A stretch of DNA of 64,000 nt from contig NZ_CP083951.1 in NCBI RefSeq assembly GCF_006440675.2, positions 2,823,501 to 2,887,500 on the forward strand, read 5' to 3'. The notes beneath the pieces were generated by a model that made no database searches, had not been told where the DNA came from, and worked only from the letters and a program-made list of their open reading frames with translations. Both the position numbers and the translations under genes were made by a program. This document shows, one piece after another, positions 1-7,549 of the stretch; within the stretch, counting starts at the first letter, position 1, and each line of letters opens with the position of its first letter. Source of the DNA: Mesorhizobium sp. B2-8-5 (GTDB lineage Bacteria; Pseudomonadota; Alphaproteobacteria; Rhizobiales; Rhizobiaceae).

Positions 1-265
1 TATTCCGGTCCACTGCGACCACCCTGCCGTTGAGGGTGACGCGGATGGATGGTTCTGCCTCGGCGGCGACCGGTGAACCACCGCCGACATGGATGATCAG
101 GCCTTCGGCTTCCGGTTTCTGGCGCGGCTTCCTGGATGCTGAATAGCCGCCGCTGCTGATCTGGTCGGCAAGGCGCACAATCGTCGAGCGGTTCTGTTCG
201 ATCAGCCGCCTGACCTGAACGTCCTCGCGCCGGGGGCCATCCCGCTTGGAGATGATTTCGACCAT
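1..265 (-). CDS. Small conserved hypothetical protein, 3' end outside the window
   Basis: The reading frame starts at an ATG (complement of 263-265) behind a strong GGGAGGATTC ribosome binding site and is open for 88 codons to the window edge, so its C-terminus is missing. The protein begins MVEIISKRDGPRREDVQVRR and later has the stretch GLIIHVGGGSP. I recall similar short proteins of unknown function in Rhizobiales genomes, but no enzymatic motif is visible and I assign no function. It has no signal peptide or membrane segment in the visible part. It reads in the same direction as the interrupted dehydratase gene upstream, with about 230 bp between them. Confidence 0.75.
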   Translation of the reverse strand, partial: MVEIISKRDGPRREDVQVRRLIEQNRSTIVRLADQISSGGYSASRKPRQKPEAEGLIIHVGGGSPVAAEAEPSIRVTLNGRVVAVDRN

Positions 266-497
266 GAATCCTCCCAGATTCACTCGCCTTCTTCGTGCCT
301 GGGTCGCATCTTTTTTCTGACCCCATACGACTTCGGTAAGGCTCGCCATTCGTTCATTGGCTAACACAGAAAATCGTGCAGCAGGTAGCAGGCGGCTGCT
401 ACAGGTCGCTCCGGACGGTCGACCATCTCGCCATCGATCCTTGCGAACCTTTCCCGTGAGCCCGGTACGAACAGCGGCACGACAGAGGTCATCAACC

Positions 498-1013
498 TCA
501 CCATTGGGCCGTGGCCTTGACCGTCACATGTCCATCGGATGCCCGCACCTCCATTTCCATCTCGCCCTTTCCACGAGCCGTTCCGCTCAAGAGCAAGGTC
601 TGCGGGCCGATCGCGGGACGCACGCCGCGAAAGGAGAAGCGGCGTGGCGCTTGCCCGGCAATGACCGCGGCGAAGTTCATGAGCAACGTCGCCTGAAGCG
701 GCCCGTGGATGACAAGTCCGGGGTAATGCTCGACATTTGTGGCGTAGGGCGCGTCGTAGTGGATGCGATGCCCTTTGAATGTCAGCGCGGAGTACCGAAA
801 AAGCAGAACCGGATCGACGTCGACGATCCGTTCATGCGATGCGGGCGACCTTGGGTCCGGCAGCGTCGGCGGCGCAATGCCAACTTCCGTAGGGCGATAG
901 GCAATGATCTGGTCTTCCTCGACGACGGGGCCGGCGGCATTGGAGATCTCGTGACGGACAGTGACGAAGGTAAGCCGGCCGGTGCGCCCTTGTTTTTCCT
1001 CGACGACGCCTAG
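498..1013 (-). pseudogene. FAS1-like (MaoC/HTD2) dehydratase, C-terminal part cut off by an IS element
   Basis: This is the 3' two thirds of a gene whose 5' part lies at 1871-2195. The frame reads GVVEEKQGRTGRLTFVTVRH and then a hot-dog fold segment with HYDAPYATNVEHYPGLVIHG, which carries the Asp and His typical of the MaoC/HTD2 hydratase active site. If 1014-1870 and one CTAG copy are removed, the two parts join in frame (837 bp, 278 aa), the usual length of FAS1-like dehydratases. Relatives hydrate or dehydrate 3-hydroxyacyl- or mesaconyl-type CoA esters. It would be the last gene of the operon containing the CoA-transferase and acyl-CoA dehydrogenase. As it stands it has no start codon of its own and is presumably inactive. 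Confidence 0.85.
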
Positions 1014-1031
1014 GCCGTAGTGACGATTTAA
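1014..1031 (+). repeat. Left terminal inverted repeat of the IS element
   Basis: The sequence GCCGTAGTGACGATTTAA matches the reverse complement of 1853-1870 with two mismatches (positions 3 and 6). It follows directly on the CTAG target copy at 1010-1013. Confidence 0.85.
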
Positions 1032-1056
1032 GGAATTGGGATTCCCACGGGCCGGC

Positions 1057-1082
1057 AAATCAGATTCAACGCTGATTTTTGG
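1057..1082 (+). terminator. Hairpin plus T run just inside the left IS end
   Basis: AAATCAG (1057-1063) and CTGATTT (1072-1078) form a 7-bp stem with an 8-nt loop, followed by further T residues. The hairpin lies between the left repeat and the transposase start. Such structures commonly shield a transposase from transcription entering from outside; that role is inferred here. Confidence 0.45.
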
Positions 1083-1091
1083 GGATCAGTG

Positions 1092-1852
1092 ATGAACTGC
1101 GACGCGCTTCGGGACGACCAGTGGGACCGGATCAAGGGCTTTGTTCCGGGCGGCAGAAAGGGCAAGCGTGGCCCGCGTGCCGACAACCGGAAATTCCTCG
1201 ACGCGTTGTTGTGGATGGCGCGGTCAGGCGGGCGCTGGCGCGACCTGCCGGAGCGGCTCGGGGATTACCGGTCGGTGAAGCGCCGCTACTATCGCTGGAT
1301 CGAGATGGGCGTGCTGGACGACATGCTGGCCGCACTCGCCCGCGAAGCTGATCTCGAATGGCTGATGATCGACTCAACGATCGTGCGGGCGCACCAGCAC
1401 GCCGCCGGGGCACGCAAGGTCAAAGGGGGGCGGATGCCCAGGGCCTGGGCCGGTCTCGCGGCGGCCTAAGCACCAAAATCCACGCGGCTACCGAGGCGCT
1501 CGGCCTTCCCCTGCGCCTGATCGGCACGCCCGGCCAGCGTAACGACATCGCCTTTGCCCACGACCTGATCAACGGTATCGACGCCCATGCCACCATCGCC
1601 GACAAGGGATACGACGCCGATCACCTCGCCGATAGCATCGCGCAAGGGGGCGCCGAGGTCGTCATCCCGCCCAAGCGCAACCGCAAGGTCCAGCGACCCT
1701 ACGACCGTGATCTCTACAAGGAGCGAAATCGAATCGAACACTTCTTCAGCAAGCTCAAGCAGTTCAGGCGCGTCGCAACCCGATACGACAAACTGCTCGC
1801 CAACTTCATGGGCTTCGTCAAACTCGCCGCTATCGCCATCTGGCTCAAATAG
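1092..1852 (+). CDS. IS5-family transposase, two frames joined by programmed -1 frameshift
   Basis: The upstream frame starts at ATG 1092 behind GGGGA and reads MNCDALRDDQWDRIKG; it would stop at 1469. The downstream frame continues to 1852. They meet at the slippery run A-AAG-GGG-GGC (1422-1431), where a -1 shift gives KGGADAQGLGRSRGG and a fusion of about 253 aa, normal for the family. The DDE catalytic triad is split across the frames: Asp in LMIDST (first frame), Asp in ADKGYD and Glu in NRIEHFFSKLKQFRR (second frame). The unshifted product would lack the second Asp and the Glu, so the shift is needed for activity. The -1 mechanism is inferred from the sequence and is known for this IS group. 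Confidence 0.88.
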
Positions 1853-1870
1853 TTAAATCGTCACCACCGC
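1853..1870 (-). repeat. Right terminal inverted repeat of the IS element
   Basis: Read on the minus strand it is GCGGTGGTGACGATTTAA, matching the left repeat at 16 of 18 positions. It begins directly after the transposase stop codon (TAG, 1850-1852) and abuts the CTAG target copy at 1871-1874. Confidence 0.85.
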
Positions 1871-2195
1871 CTAGCGTCGAGCGGCGACGGATCGTGTCGC
1901 CGCTGCGGATCGGCGCCAGAAAACGGATGTCGCTGCCCGCCCACATGCGGCGCGGAAGCGGCACCGGCGGCAGGAGCCCGCCCTTGGCGGCATGTCCGTC
2001 CGGGCCCAATTCACTTGCGTCGGCAATGTCGGGCGTCAGGCACCAGTGCAGGCCGGGCGGGGCCTCGTCGCGGCGCGCCGCGTGAGGGCCAAGCGTTGCC
2101 TCGAAGCTGGCGACAAGGCGAGGGGTCACGATGTCGTCGACCTCGCGGGTGCGCCCGACCCATTTCTGCAGCGTCGCGCTCGCATCGAGGCTCAT
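1871..2195 (-). pseudogene. FAS1-like (MaoC/HTD2) dehydratase, N-terminal part cut off by an IS element
   Basis: The 5' part of the gene completed at 498-1013. It starts with MSLDASATLQKWVGRTREVD and runs through LPRRMWAGSDIRFLAPIRSG, the usual N-terminal hot-dog repeat of FAS1-like dehydratases, to RRRSTL, where the IS begins. The start lies 12 bp downstream of the CoA-transferase stop at 2208, so it was translated from the same mRNA. CaiB/BaiF transferase plus HTD2-type dehydratase is the pair seen for mesaconyl-CoA handling, but the real substrate is unknown. A truncated protein of about 110 aa plus IS-derived residues may still be made; it lacks the catalytic half. Confidence 0.85.
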
Positions 2196-2207
2196 TTGAC
2201 GCTCTCC

Positions 2208-3338
2208 TCACACCGTGAATTCGGACCGGATCCGATCGGAGTCGGCGCCAAGGGCGGGAACCACAGGGGTTTTGCCGAGGCCTTCGGGGCGGCCTGCGGG
2301 CATCGGCACGGCGATCCGTTTGCCGTCCGGCAACTCGACCTCCATCCGGCGCAAGGCCCTGTGGCGCGAAAGGTCGCGCATCTCGCTGACCCGGCCCCAG
2401 GCGATCCGGGCCTCGTCAAGGCGTCGAATGGCTTCCTCGCAGTCGATCGCCGCGAAAAGCGGTTCGATCTCGGCATCCAGCGCGGCGCGATTGGCCACCC
2501 GCCAGGCATTGGTGGCGAAGCGTTCGTCGGCAAACAGATCCTGCCTCCGCAGCACCACCTCGCAGAAGCGCTTCCATTCGCTGTTCTGCTGGATAGAGAC
2601 CACCACGGCGCCATCGCGGCAGGCATAGGGTCGGTAGGGATAGATCGAGGCATGCGCCAGCCCGTAGCGGCCGGTCTCGCGTCCGGCATATTCGTTATGC
2701 AGCAGCGGCACCGCCATCCAGTCGGCCATGCCATCAAACATGGCGATCTCGACGCTGCGGCCGCGGCCCGTCTTGCCGCGCGCCAGCAGCGCCTCAAGTA
2801 TCGCCGCGTGCGCGTTCATTCCTGTCGCGATGTCGGCGGCCGACACGCCGATCTTGCAAGGCGTCTCGGCGGTGCCGGTCACCGCGCAGATGCCGCTTTC
2901 CGCCTGCACCAGCATGTCGTAGGCGCGCATCGACGCGTAGGGTGTGTCCTGCCCGTAGCCGACGATGTTGACGGCGATCAGCCGGGGAAACTTCCGTGCA
3001 ATCAAATCGCAGGAGAGACCGAGCCTGTCGATCGCGCCCGGTGCGAGGTTCTGCACGAGGACATCCGCCCGGGCGACCATCCGGTGCAACAAAGCGAGGT
3101 CTTCCTCAGCCTTGAGGTCGAGCGCCACGCTCTGCTTGCCGCGGTTCAGCCAGACAAAATAGGCCGACATACCTTCGACGGTGGAATCGTAGTGGCGCGC
3201 GGTCTCGCCTTCGGGGCGTTCGATCTTCACGACGCGGGCACCGGCATCGGCGAGGCGGACCGTGCATAAGGGAGCGGCGACCGCCTGCTCGATCGAAACG
3301 ACGAACAGGCCCTCGAGCGGGCGGGCGGCGTCAGACAT
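2208..3338 (-). CDS. CaiB/BaiF family CoA-transferase (class III)
   Basis: 376 aa; transfers CoA between carboxylic acids through an enzyme-bound aspartyl anhydride. The start MSDAARPLEGLFVVSIEQAV is typical of the family, and the nucleophilic Asp is probably the one in RAYDMLVQAESG near residue 141. The ATG at 3338 lies within the 3' end of the preceding flavoprotein gene (8-bp ATGTCTGA overlap), so the two are translationally coupled. A much longer upstream open frame exists but runs through that gene. Operon order is acyl-CoA dehydrogenase, flavoprotein, this gene, then the IS-broken dehydratase. That points to activation of an organic acid to its CoA ester followed by oxidation and hydration. 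Substrate not predictable from sequence. Confidence 0.93.
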   Translation of the reverse strand: MSDAARPLEGLFVVSIEQAVAAPLCTVRLADAGARVVKIERPEGETARHYDSTVEGMSAYFVWLNRGKQSVALDLKAEEDLALLHRMVARADVLVQNLAPGAIDRLGLSCDLIARKFPRLIAVNIVGYGQDTPYASMRAYDMLVQAESGICAVTGTAETPCKIGVSAADIATGMNAHAAILEALLARGKTGRGRSVEIAMFDGMADWMAVPLLHNEYAGRETGRYGLAHASIYPYRPYACRDGAVVVSIQQNSEWKRFCEVVLRRQDLFADERFATNAWRVANRAALDAEIEPLFAAIDCEEAIRRLDEARIAWGRVSEMRDLSRHRALRRMEVELPDGKRIAVPMPAGRPEGLGKTPVVPALGADSDRIRSEFTV

Positions 3339-4071
3339 TACGCTGCACTCCAGAGCGGGCGAGCACGCCGGGCTTGAGCCGCTCGTTCTTGCCGTAATCT
3401 TCAGCCGGGTGGAAGAACAGGCGCGGCGTTTCGTCGATGTCCTCGAGCCTTTTGCGATAGGCCTCCAGATAGGCCTTGCGGCCGTCGTCGCCGACGCGGC
3501 CAGGCATGTAGGCGACGAAAGGCGGCAGCACATCGAAGCCGGCATAGCGAAGCAAGCCGTTGTGGATCGGCCACAACACCGTGAGGATGTCGCCGTCGAT
3601 ACCGTCGGGCGCATAGGTGTCGGCCGAGGTGCCCGTAGTGGCGGCCACCATGGCGAGCTTCCCCTTGAACATGCCGGTGTCGTATTTGCGGCCCGGCAAA
3701 TAGGCAAAGCCACGCGCGAAAACCCGGTCGGCCCAGCCCTTGAGCATCGCTGGCATTCCGAACCACCAGACGGGAAACTGGAAGATCACGAAGTCCGCCC
3801 GTTTCAGCTTTTCGACCTCGGCATTGATGTCACCCGCCAGCCGACCCGTCTCATAGGCGGCGGTCTGCTCGCGCTGCAGGCTGAAGAAATCCGGATCGTT
3901 GCGCTCGCCAGTCATGTCGCCTGGCCCGGCAACCGGTCTGAAGTCCATTGCATAAAGGTCGCTGAGCACCACACTGTGGCCAGCCCGCGTCAGGGTCGCG
4001 AAGGCGAGATCCTTCATGGCGCCGTTGAAGGACTTCGGTTCCGGATGTGCATAGACGAGGAGGACGTTCAC
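3331..4071 (-). CDS. NAD(P)H dehydrogenase (quinone)-type flavodoxin-like oxidoreductase
   Basis: 246 aa. The N-terminus VNVLLVYAHPEPKSFNGAM is the flavodoxin-like opening of the NQO/KefF/MdaB group, and FPVWWFGMPAMLKGWADRVF is its conserved FMN/FAD-contacting loop (about residues 90-110). I place the start at the GTG at 4071 because AGGAG stands 8 bases upstream and the homologous proteins begin there; no ATG fits. The product should be a cytoplasmic two-electron reductase using NAD(P)H. It lies 11 bp after the acyl-CoA dehydrogenase stop and overlaps the CoA-transferase start. Why a quinone-reductase-like protein sits in an acyl-CoA operon is unclear; it may reduce an aromatic or quinone-like substrate. 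Confidence 0.9.
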   Translation of the reverse strand: MNVLLVYAHPEPKSFNGAMKDLAFATLTRAGHSVVLSDLYAMDFRPVAGPGDMTGERNDPDFFSLQREQTAAYETGRLAGDINAEVEKLKRADFVIFQFPVWWFGMPAMLKGWADRVFARGFAYLPGRKYDTGMFKGKLAMVAATTGTSADTYAPDGIDGDILTVLWPIHNGLLRYAGFDVLPPFVAYMPGRVGDDGRKAYLEAYRKRLEDIDETPRLFFHPAEDYGKNERLKPGVLARSGVQRNV

Positions 4072-4082
4072 AGCGACCACTC

Positions 4083-5231
4083 CTAATAAGAACGCGGCAG
4101 TCCGAGGACGTGCTCGGACAGGAACGACAGGATGAGGTTGGTGGAGATCGGCGCTACCTGATAGAGACGCGTCTCGCGGAACTTGCGCTCGACGTCGTAT
4201 TCCTCGGCGAAGCCGAATCCGCCATGCGTCTGGATGCAGGCATTGGCGGCCTCGTTGGAGGCATCCGCCGCCAGCATCTTGGCCATATTCGCCTCGGCGC
4301 CGGGGTTCTTGCCGGCCTCGTAAAGGGCCAGCGCCTCTCGCACCATAAGTTCTGCGGCGCGCATGTTGGCGTAGGCTCTGGCGATGGGAAACTGGATGCC
4401 CTGGTTCTGGCCGATCGCGCGGCCGAACACATGCCGTTCCTTGGCATAGGCGCTTGCCTTGTCGATGAACCATTTGGCATCGCCGACGCATTCGGAAGCG
4501 ATCAGGATTCGCTCGGCATTCATGCCGGACAGGATGTAACGGAAGCCCTTGCCCTCTTCGCCGATCAGGTTTTCGGCCGGCACGCGCAAGTCGTCGAAGA
4601 AGATCTCGGTGGTGGCATGGTTCATCATCGTGCGGATCGGCCGGATGGTTAGGCCGTTGCCAAGCGCCTGGCCCATGTCGACGATCAAGACGGAAAGTCC
4701 GTCGGTCTTCCTCATGCCATCGGTCAGCGGCGCGGTGCGCGCCAGAAGCAGCATCAGATCGGAATGTTCGGCGCGGCTGGTCCAGATCTTCTGGCCCTTG
4801 ACCACGAAATGGTCGCCGTCGAGCCGGGCGGTGGTCTTCAGCGCGCCGGTGTCGGTGCCACTGGTCGGTTCCGTGACGCCGAATGCCTGCAGGCGCAATT
4901 CCCCGGTGGCGATCTTCGGCAAATAGCGCTGCTTCTGTGCCGCCGAGCCGTGGCGAAGCAGCGTGCCCATCGTGTACATCTGCGCATGGCAGGCGCCGCC
5001 GTTGCAGCCGGCGCGCTGAATCTCCTCGAGCACGGCAGCGGCGGCCGAAAGCGGCAGGCCGGAGCCGCCATACTCCTCGGGGATCAGGATCGAGAGCCAG
5101 CCCGCTTCTGTCAGGGCTTCGACGAATTCGCGGGGGTAGGCCATATCCCTGTCGAGGGCGCGCCAATACTCGCCGGGAAAGCGCGCACAGAGCTTTGCGA
5201 CAGCTTCCCGAATGTCCTGATAGTGTTCCAT
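4083..5231 (-). CDS. Acyl-CoA dehydrogenase
   Basis: 382 aa flavoprotein expected to introduce an alpha-beta double bond into an acyl-CoA and pass electrons to ETF. It shows FGVTEPTSGTDTGALKTTAR (FAD and substrate contact region, middle domain) and QTHGGFGFAEEYDVERKFRE (C-terminal helical domain). Instead of the YEGT tetrad that supplies the catalytic Glu in many members, the C-terminal segment reads RLYQVAPISTN, so the base must be elsewhere; a subfamily ending LPRSY/F shares this in my recollection. It is the first gene of the minus-strand operon that ends with the IS-broken dehydratase. About 100 bp with an inverted repeat separate it from the LysR gene. Confidence 0.94.
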   Translation of the reverse strand: MEHYQDIREAVAKLCARFPGEYWRALDRDMAYPREFVEALTEAGWLSILIPEEYGGSGLPLSAAAAVLEEIQRAGCNGGACHAQMYTMGTLLRHGSAAQKQRYLPKIATGELRLQAFGVTEPTSGTDTGALKTTARLDGDHFVVKGQKIWTSRAEHSDLMLLLARTAPLTDGMRKTDGLSVLIVDMGQALGNGLTIRPIRTMMNHATTEIFFDDLRVPAENLIGEEGKGFRYILSGMNAERILIASECVGDAKWFIDKASAYAKERHVFGRAIGQNQGIQFPIARAYANMRAAELMVREALALYEAGKNPGAEANMAKMLAADASNEAANACIQTHGGFGFAEEYDVERKFRETRLYQVAPISTNLILSFLSEHVLGLPRSY

Positions 5232-5268
5232 GAATTGCCGGGCCTTTCGTCTCGCTCAGGCGTCCAGT

Positions 5269-5311
5269 ATCACGCCAGCACATCTCGACAGCAACGCAAG
5301 GCAGGCGTGAT
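5269..5311. promoter_or_regulatory. Inverted repeat upstream of the acyl-CoA dehydrogenase operon
   Basis: ATCACGCC (5269-5276) is repeated inverted as GGCGTGAT (5304-5311), a perfect 8-bp match with a 27-nt spacer. It lies between the LysR stop and the acyl-CoA dehydrogenase start, where the operon promoter is expected. It could be a regulator site or a weak stem after lysR; neither is shown. Confidence 0.3.
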
Positions 5312-5334
5312 CAGCTATGCCGAAATTGAAACCC

Positions 5335-6270
5335 TTACGGCGCCGAACCGAGAAGCTGGCCGACCCACACGGCCCGCTCGACAAGATCCCGGGCGGTATC
5401 CTCTATCGCCTGGCCGGCAAAGCGCGCCAGCCGCGAGGCCGGCCGGTCGGCCGGATAGGCAAGAATGAGGCGGCGCACGGGCACGGGATCGATCAACGGC
5501 GCGGCCGTGAGCAGGCCGGCGGCGACATCGGCATGGATGGGCGCGAGCGGCAGAATCGTCCAGCCATGGCCGTTGCGCACGAGGTCCTTCAGCACCGAAT
5601 AGGTATCCGCCTCGACGCCGACATCGAGCGTGATGCCGGTCTCGGCGGCGCAGCGTTCGACGATGATGCGCAGCCCGTGCTTCACGCTCGGCAGCAACAG
5701 TCTTTTCCCGGCGAGCGAGGTGAACGGCATGGCGCGCACGGTCGAGAAGCCGGCGGCGGGCGGGCCGATCAGAAAGAGGTTTTCCAGCAGCAGCGTGCGC
5801 GTGCGAAGCGATCTCGCCATGCGCGGATCGTAGAGCACCGCGACGTCTATTTCGCCCCGATGCAGCCAATCGAGCAAATAGCCGGTATAGGCGCTGACAA
5901 GCCTGAGCTTCGCCTTGGGATGGGCTTTGCCGAAAGCCGCTGCCAGCGGCAGCGAGATGATGTCGGCCACCGTGGGCGGCAAGCCGATGGCAACCTCGCC
6001 TGTGAGCGGCGCATCGGCGGGCGTGGCGGTCGCGCGGATCTCGTCGATCTCGGCGAGGACGCGCACGGCGTGAGCCAGCACCTCCTTGCCTTGTTCGGAC
6101 AGCACCATGCCGCGCCCATGACGCAGGAACAGGGCAAAGCCCAACTCCTCCTCCAGCATGCGTACCTGGCGGCTCAGCGCCGGCTGCGCGATGTGCAGCC
6201 GGTCGGCGGCCTTGCTGAGGCTGCCGAGCTCGGCGACATGGATCAGGGTGCGCAGCTGCGATAGCTCCAT
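5335..6270 (-). CDS. LysR family transcriptional regulator
   Basis: 311 aa. The winged helix-turn-helix is at the N-terminus (MELSQLRTLIHVAELGSLSK, then AADRLHIAQPALSRQVRMLE), followed by a periplasmic-binding-like effector domain (about residues 90-300). The sequence around the HTH resembles the Nac/CatR-like branch, but effector identity cannot be read. It lies between two sets of genes: divergent from the decarboxylase/aldehyde dehydrogenase operon (6343 onward) and upstream of the acyl-CoA dehydrogenase operon in the same direction. It may control one or both. A 7-bp inverted repeat covers its own start codon, compatible with autoregulation. Confidence 0.93.
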   Translation of the reverse strand: MELSQLRTLIHVAELGSLSKAADRLHIAQPALSRQVRMLEEELGFALFLRHGRGMVLSEQGKEVLAHAVRVLAEIDEIRATATPADAPLTGEVAIGLPPTVADIISLPLAAAFGKAHPKAKLRLVSAYTGYLLDWLHRGEIDVAVLYDPRMARSLRTRTLLLENLFLIGPPAAGFSTVRAMPFTSLAGKRLLLPSVKHGLRIIVERCAAETGITLDVGVEADTYSVLKDLVRNGHGWTILPLAPIHADVAAGLLTAAPLIDPVPVRRLILAYPADRPASRLARFAGQAIEDTARDLVERAVWVGQLLGSAP

Positions 6271-6278
6271 AAGCTATC
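6260..6278. promoter_or_regulatory. Palindrome over the lysR start, candidate operator
   Basis: GATAGCT (6260-6266) and AGCTATC (6272-6278) form a perfect 7-bp inverted repeat with a 5-nt spacer. It covers the LysR start codon (6268-6270) at the edge of the 72-bp divergent promoter region. The AT-rich stretch 6278-6300 beside it is the likely promoter DNA. The role is inferred from position only. Confidence 0.35.
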
Positions 6279-6342
6279 TAATATCATTATATCTGATCAC
6301 AAGAAATAGACGAAGATTGGATCGGAGAGCTGAAGTAGTCTT

Positions 6343-6948
6343 ATGTCAAATCCAATCCTCGGGGGTCCAAAGGTGACGGCGAGCAGCCTACAAGCGAAAC
6401 ACCCGGAGGCGGTTGTCTCTGCGGCTCTTCCGGCGGCATCTGAAACGCAGTGGCCGGATCAGGTCTATGACGCACTCAAGGCCGCCGGCATCAACCAGAT
6501 GTCCTATGTGCCGGATGCCGGCCATACCACACTGATCCGCCGCTTCAGCGCCGATCCCGAGGTCGTCACCAACGTGCTGACGACGGAGGAGGAGGGCATA
6601 GCCATCGCCGCCGGCTGCTGGCTCGGCGGCAAGCGCAGCGTCGTGCTGATGCAATCCTCCGGCGTCGGCAATTGCATCAACATGCTGTCGCTGCCGGTGC
6701 AGGCGCGCTTTCCCTTGCTTGTCCTGGTGACGATGCGCGGCGAGTGGGCCGAGTTCAATCCATGGCAGGTGCCAATGGGGCAGGCGACCGAGACTTCACT
6801 GAGGGCGATCGGCCTCAGAGTGCTGCGGGCAGAGACCGGCCCCGACCTGGTGGACACCGTGGCGCAGGCGGCCGCGATGGCCTTCGATGCCGACCAGCAG
6901 ATCGCCGTGCTCATCGGACAGCGCCTGCTTGGCAAGAAGAAGTGGTGA
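6343..6948 (+). CDS. TPP-binding decarboxylase, alpha (PYR-domain) subunit
   Basis: 201 aa, the length of the alpha subunit of two-subunit sulfopyruvate/phosphonopyruvate decarboxylases (ComD type). QVYDALKAAGINQMSYVPDA and VLTTEEEGIAIAAGCWLGGK carry the PYR-domain pattern, with the conserved Glu that activates the thiazolium cofactor in the TEEEG stretch (about residue 84). Its partner, the PP-domain subunit, follows 5 bp downstream. The start at 6343 has a weak ribosome site; a GTG at 6373 behind a GGGGG run is an alternative. Together the pair should decarboxylate a 2-oxoacid to an aldehyde, which the aldehyde dehydrogenase two genes on could oxidise. The substrate need not be sulfopyruvate. 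Confidence 0.88.
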   Translation: MSNPILGGPKVTASSLQAKHPEAVVSAALPAASETQWPDQVYDALKAAGINQMSYVPDAGHTTLIRRFSADPEVVTNVLTTEEEGIAIAAGCWLGGKRSVVLMQSSGVGNCINMLSLPVQARFPLLVLVTMRGEWAEFNPWQVPMGQATETSLRAIGLRVLRAETGPDLVDTVAQAAAMAFDADQQIAVLIGQRLLGKKKW

Positions 6949-6953
6949 ATGAC

Positions 6954-7541
6954 ATGACATTGCCGACGATGGATCGCCGAGTGGCGGTGAAGAGGCTGCT
7001 CGACGCACGCGACGGCGCCCTGGTCGTGACCGGGCTCGGCTCGCCGAGCTATGACGTGCATGCCGCCGGCGACCGGGACGACAATTACTATCTCTGGGGC
7101 GCAATGGGCGGCGCGGCATTGGTCGGCCTCGGGCTTGCCCAGGCGCAACCGCAGAGGCGGGTGATGGTCATCACCGGAGACGGCGAGCAGTTGATGGCCT
7201 TCGGATCGCTGGCGACGATTTCGGTGGCGCGCCCCAAAAAACTCGACCTGATCATTCTGGACAACCAGCATTTCGGCGAGACCGGCATGCAATCCAGCCA
7301 TACCGGCCGCGGCATCGGCTTCGACAAGGTCGCCGCCGCCTGCGGTTTCGCGGAGGTGGCCGAACTGCGTTCGTTGGAGGAGGTCGACGCGCTCTGCGAA
7401 AAGCTGCGCCGCCCTGCAGAGGGGCCTCGCTTGTTCGTGCTGAAAATCACCGCGGAGAACTTGCCGCGCTCGCTGCCGCCGCGCGACGCCGTCGCGGTCA
7501 AGAACCGCTTTCGCGCCCATCTGGGCTTTGCCACCTGTTGA
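6954..7541 (+). CDS. TPP-dependent decarboxylase, beta (PP-domain) subunit
   Basis: 195 aa. It has the cofactor-binding motif GDGEQLMAFGSLATISVARP, continuing to the Asn of ILDNQHF; this GDG-X(25-28)-N pattern binds Mg-TPP. LWGAMGGAALVGLGLAQAQP before it is also typical of ComE/phosphonopyruvate decarboxylase beta subunits. I chose ATG 6954; a GTG at 6945 overlapping the alpha stop codon is also possible. Alpha and beta are adjacent and surely form one enzyme (alpha2beta2 in known cases). Downstream, only 8 bp separate it from the aldehyde dehydrogenase start. Confidence 0.9.
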   Translation: MTLPTMDRRVAVKRLLDARDGALVVTGLGSPSYDVHAAGDRDDNYYLWGAMGGAALVGLGLAQAQPQRRVMVITGDGEQLMAFGSLATISVARPKKLDLIILDNQHFGETGMQSSHTGRGIGFDKVAAACGFAEVAELRSLEEVDALCEKLRRPAEGPRLFVLKITAENLPRSLPPRDAVAVKNRFRAHLGFATC

Positions 7542-7549
7542 GGGCCGAC

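Larger units (their letters stand above)
1014..1870 (+). mobile_element. IS5-type insertion sequence (IS427-like group), 857 bp
   Basis: The element is bounded by 18-bp terminal inverted repeats (1014-1031 and 1853-1870, 16 of 18 positions matching) and flanked by CTAG on both sides (1010-1013 and 1871-1874). It carries one transposase read through a -1 frameshift. Size, a YTAR-like target and the two overlapping frames all fit the IS427 group of the IS5 family. Both ends and both frames look intact, so it could still be active. It lies inside a FAS1-like dehydratase gene and is oriented against it. Confidence 0.9.

Noticed and set aside
1992..3269. A 425-codon plus-strand frame opposite the CoA-transferase
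   Set aside because: It runs through the gap and into the interrupted dehydratase gene, and its translation has no domain signature.
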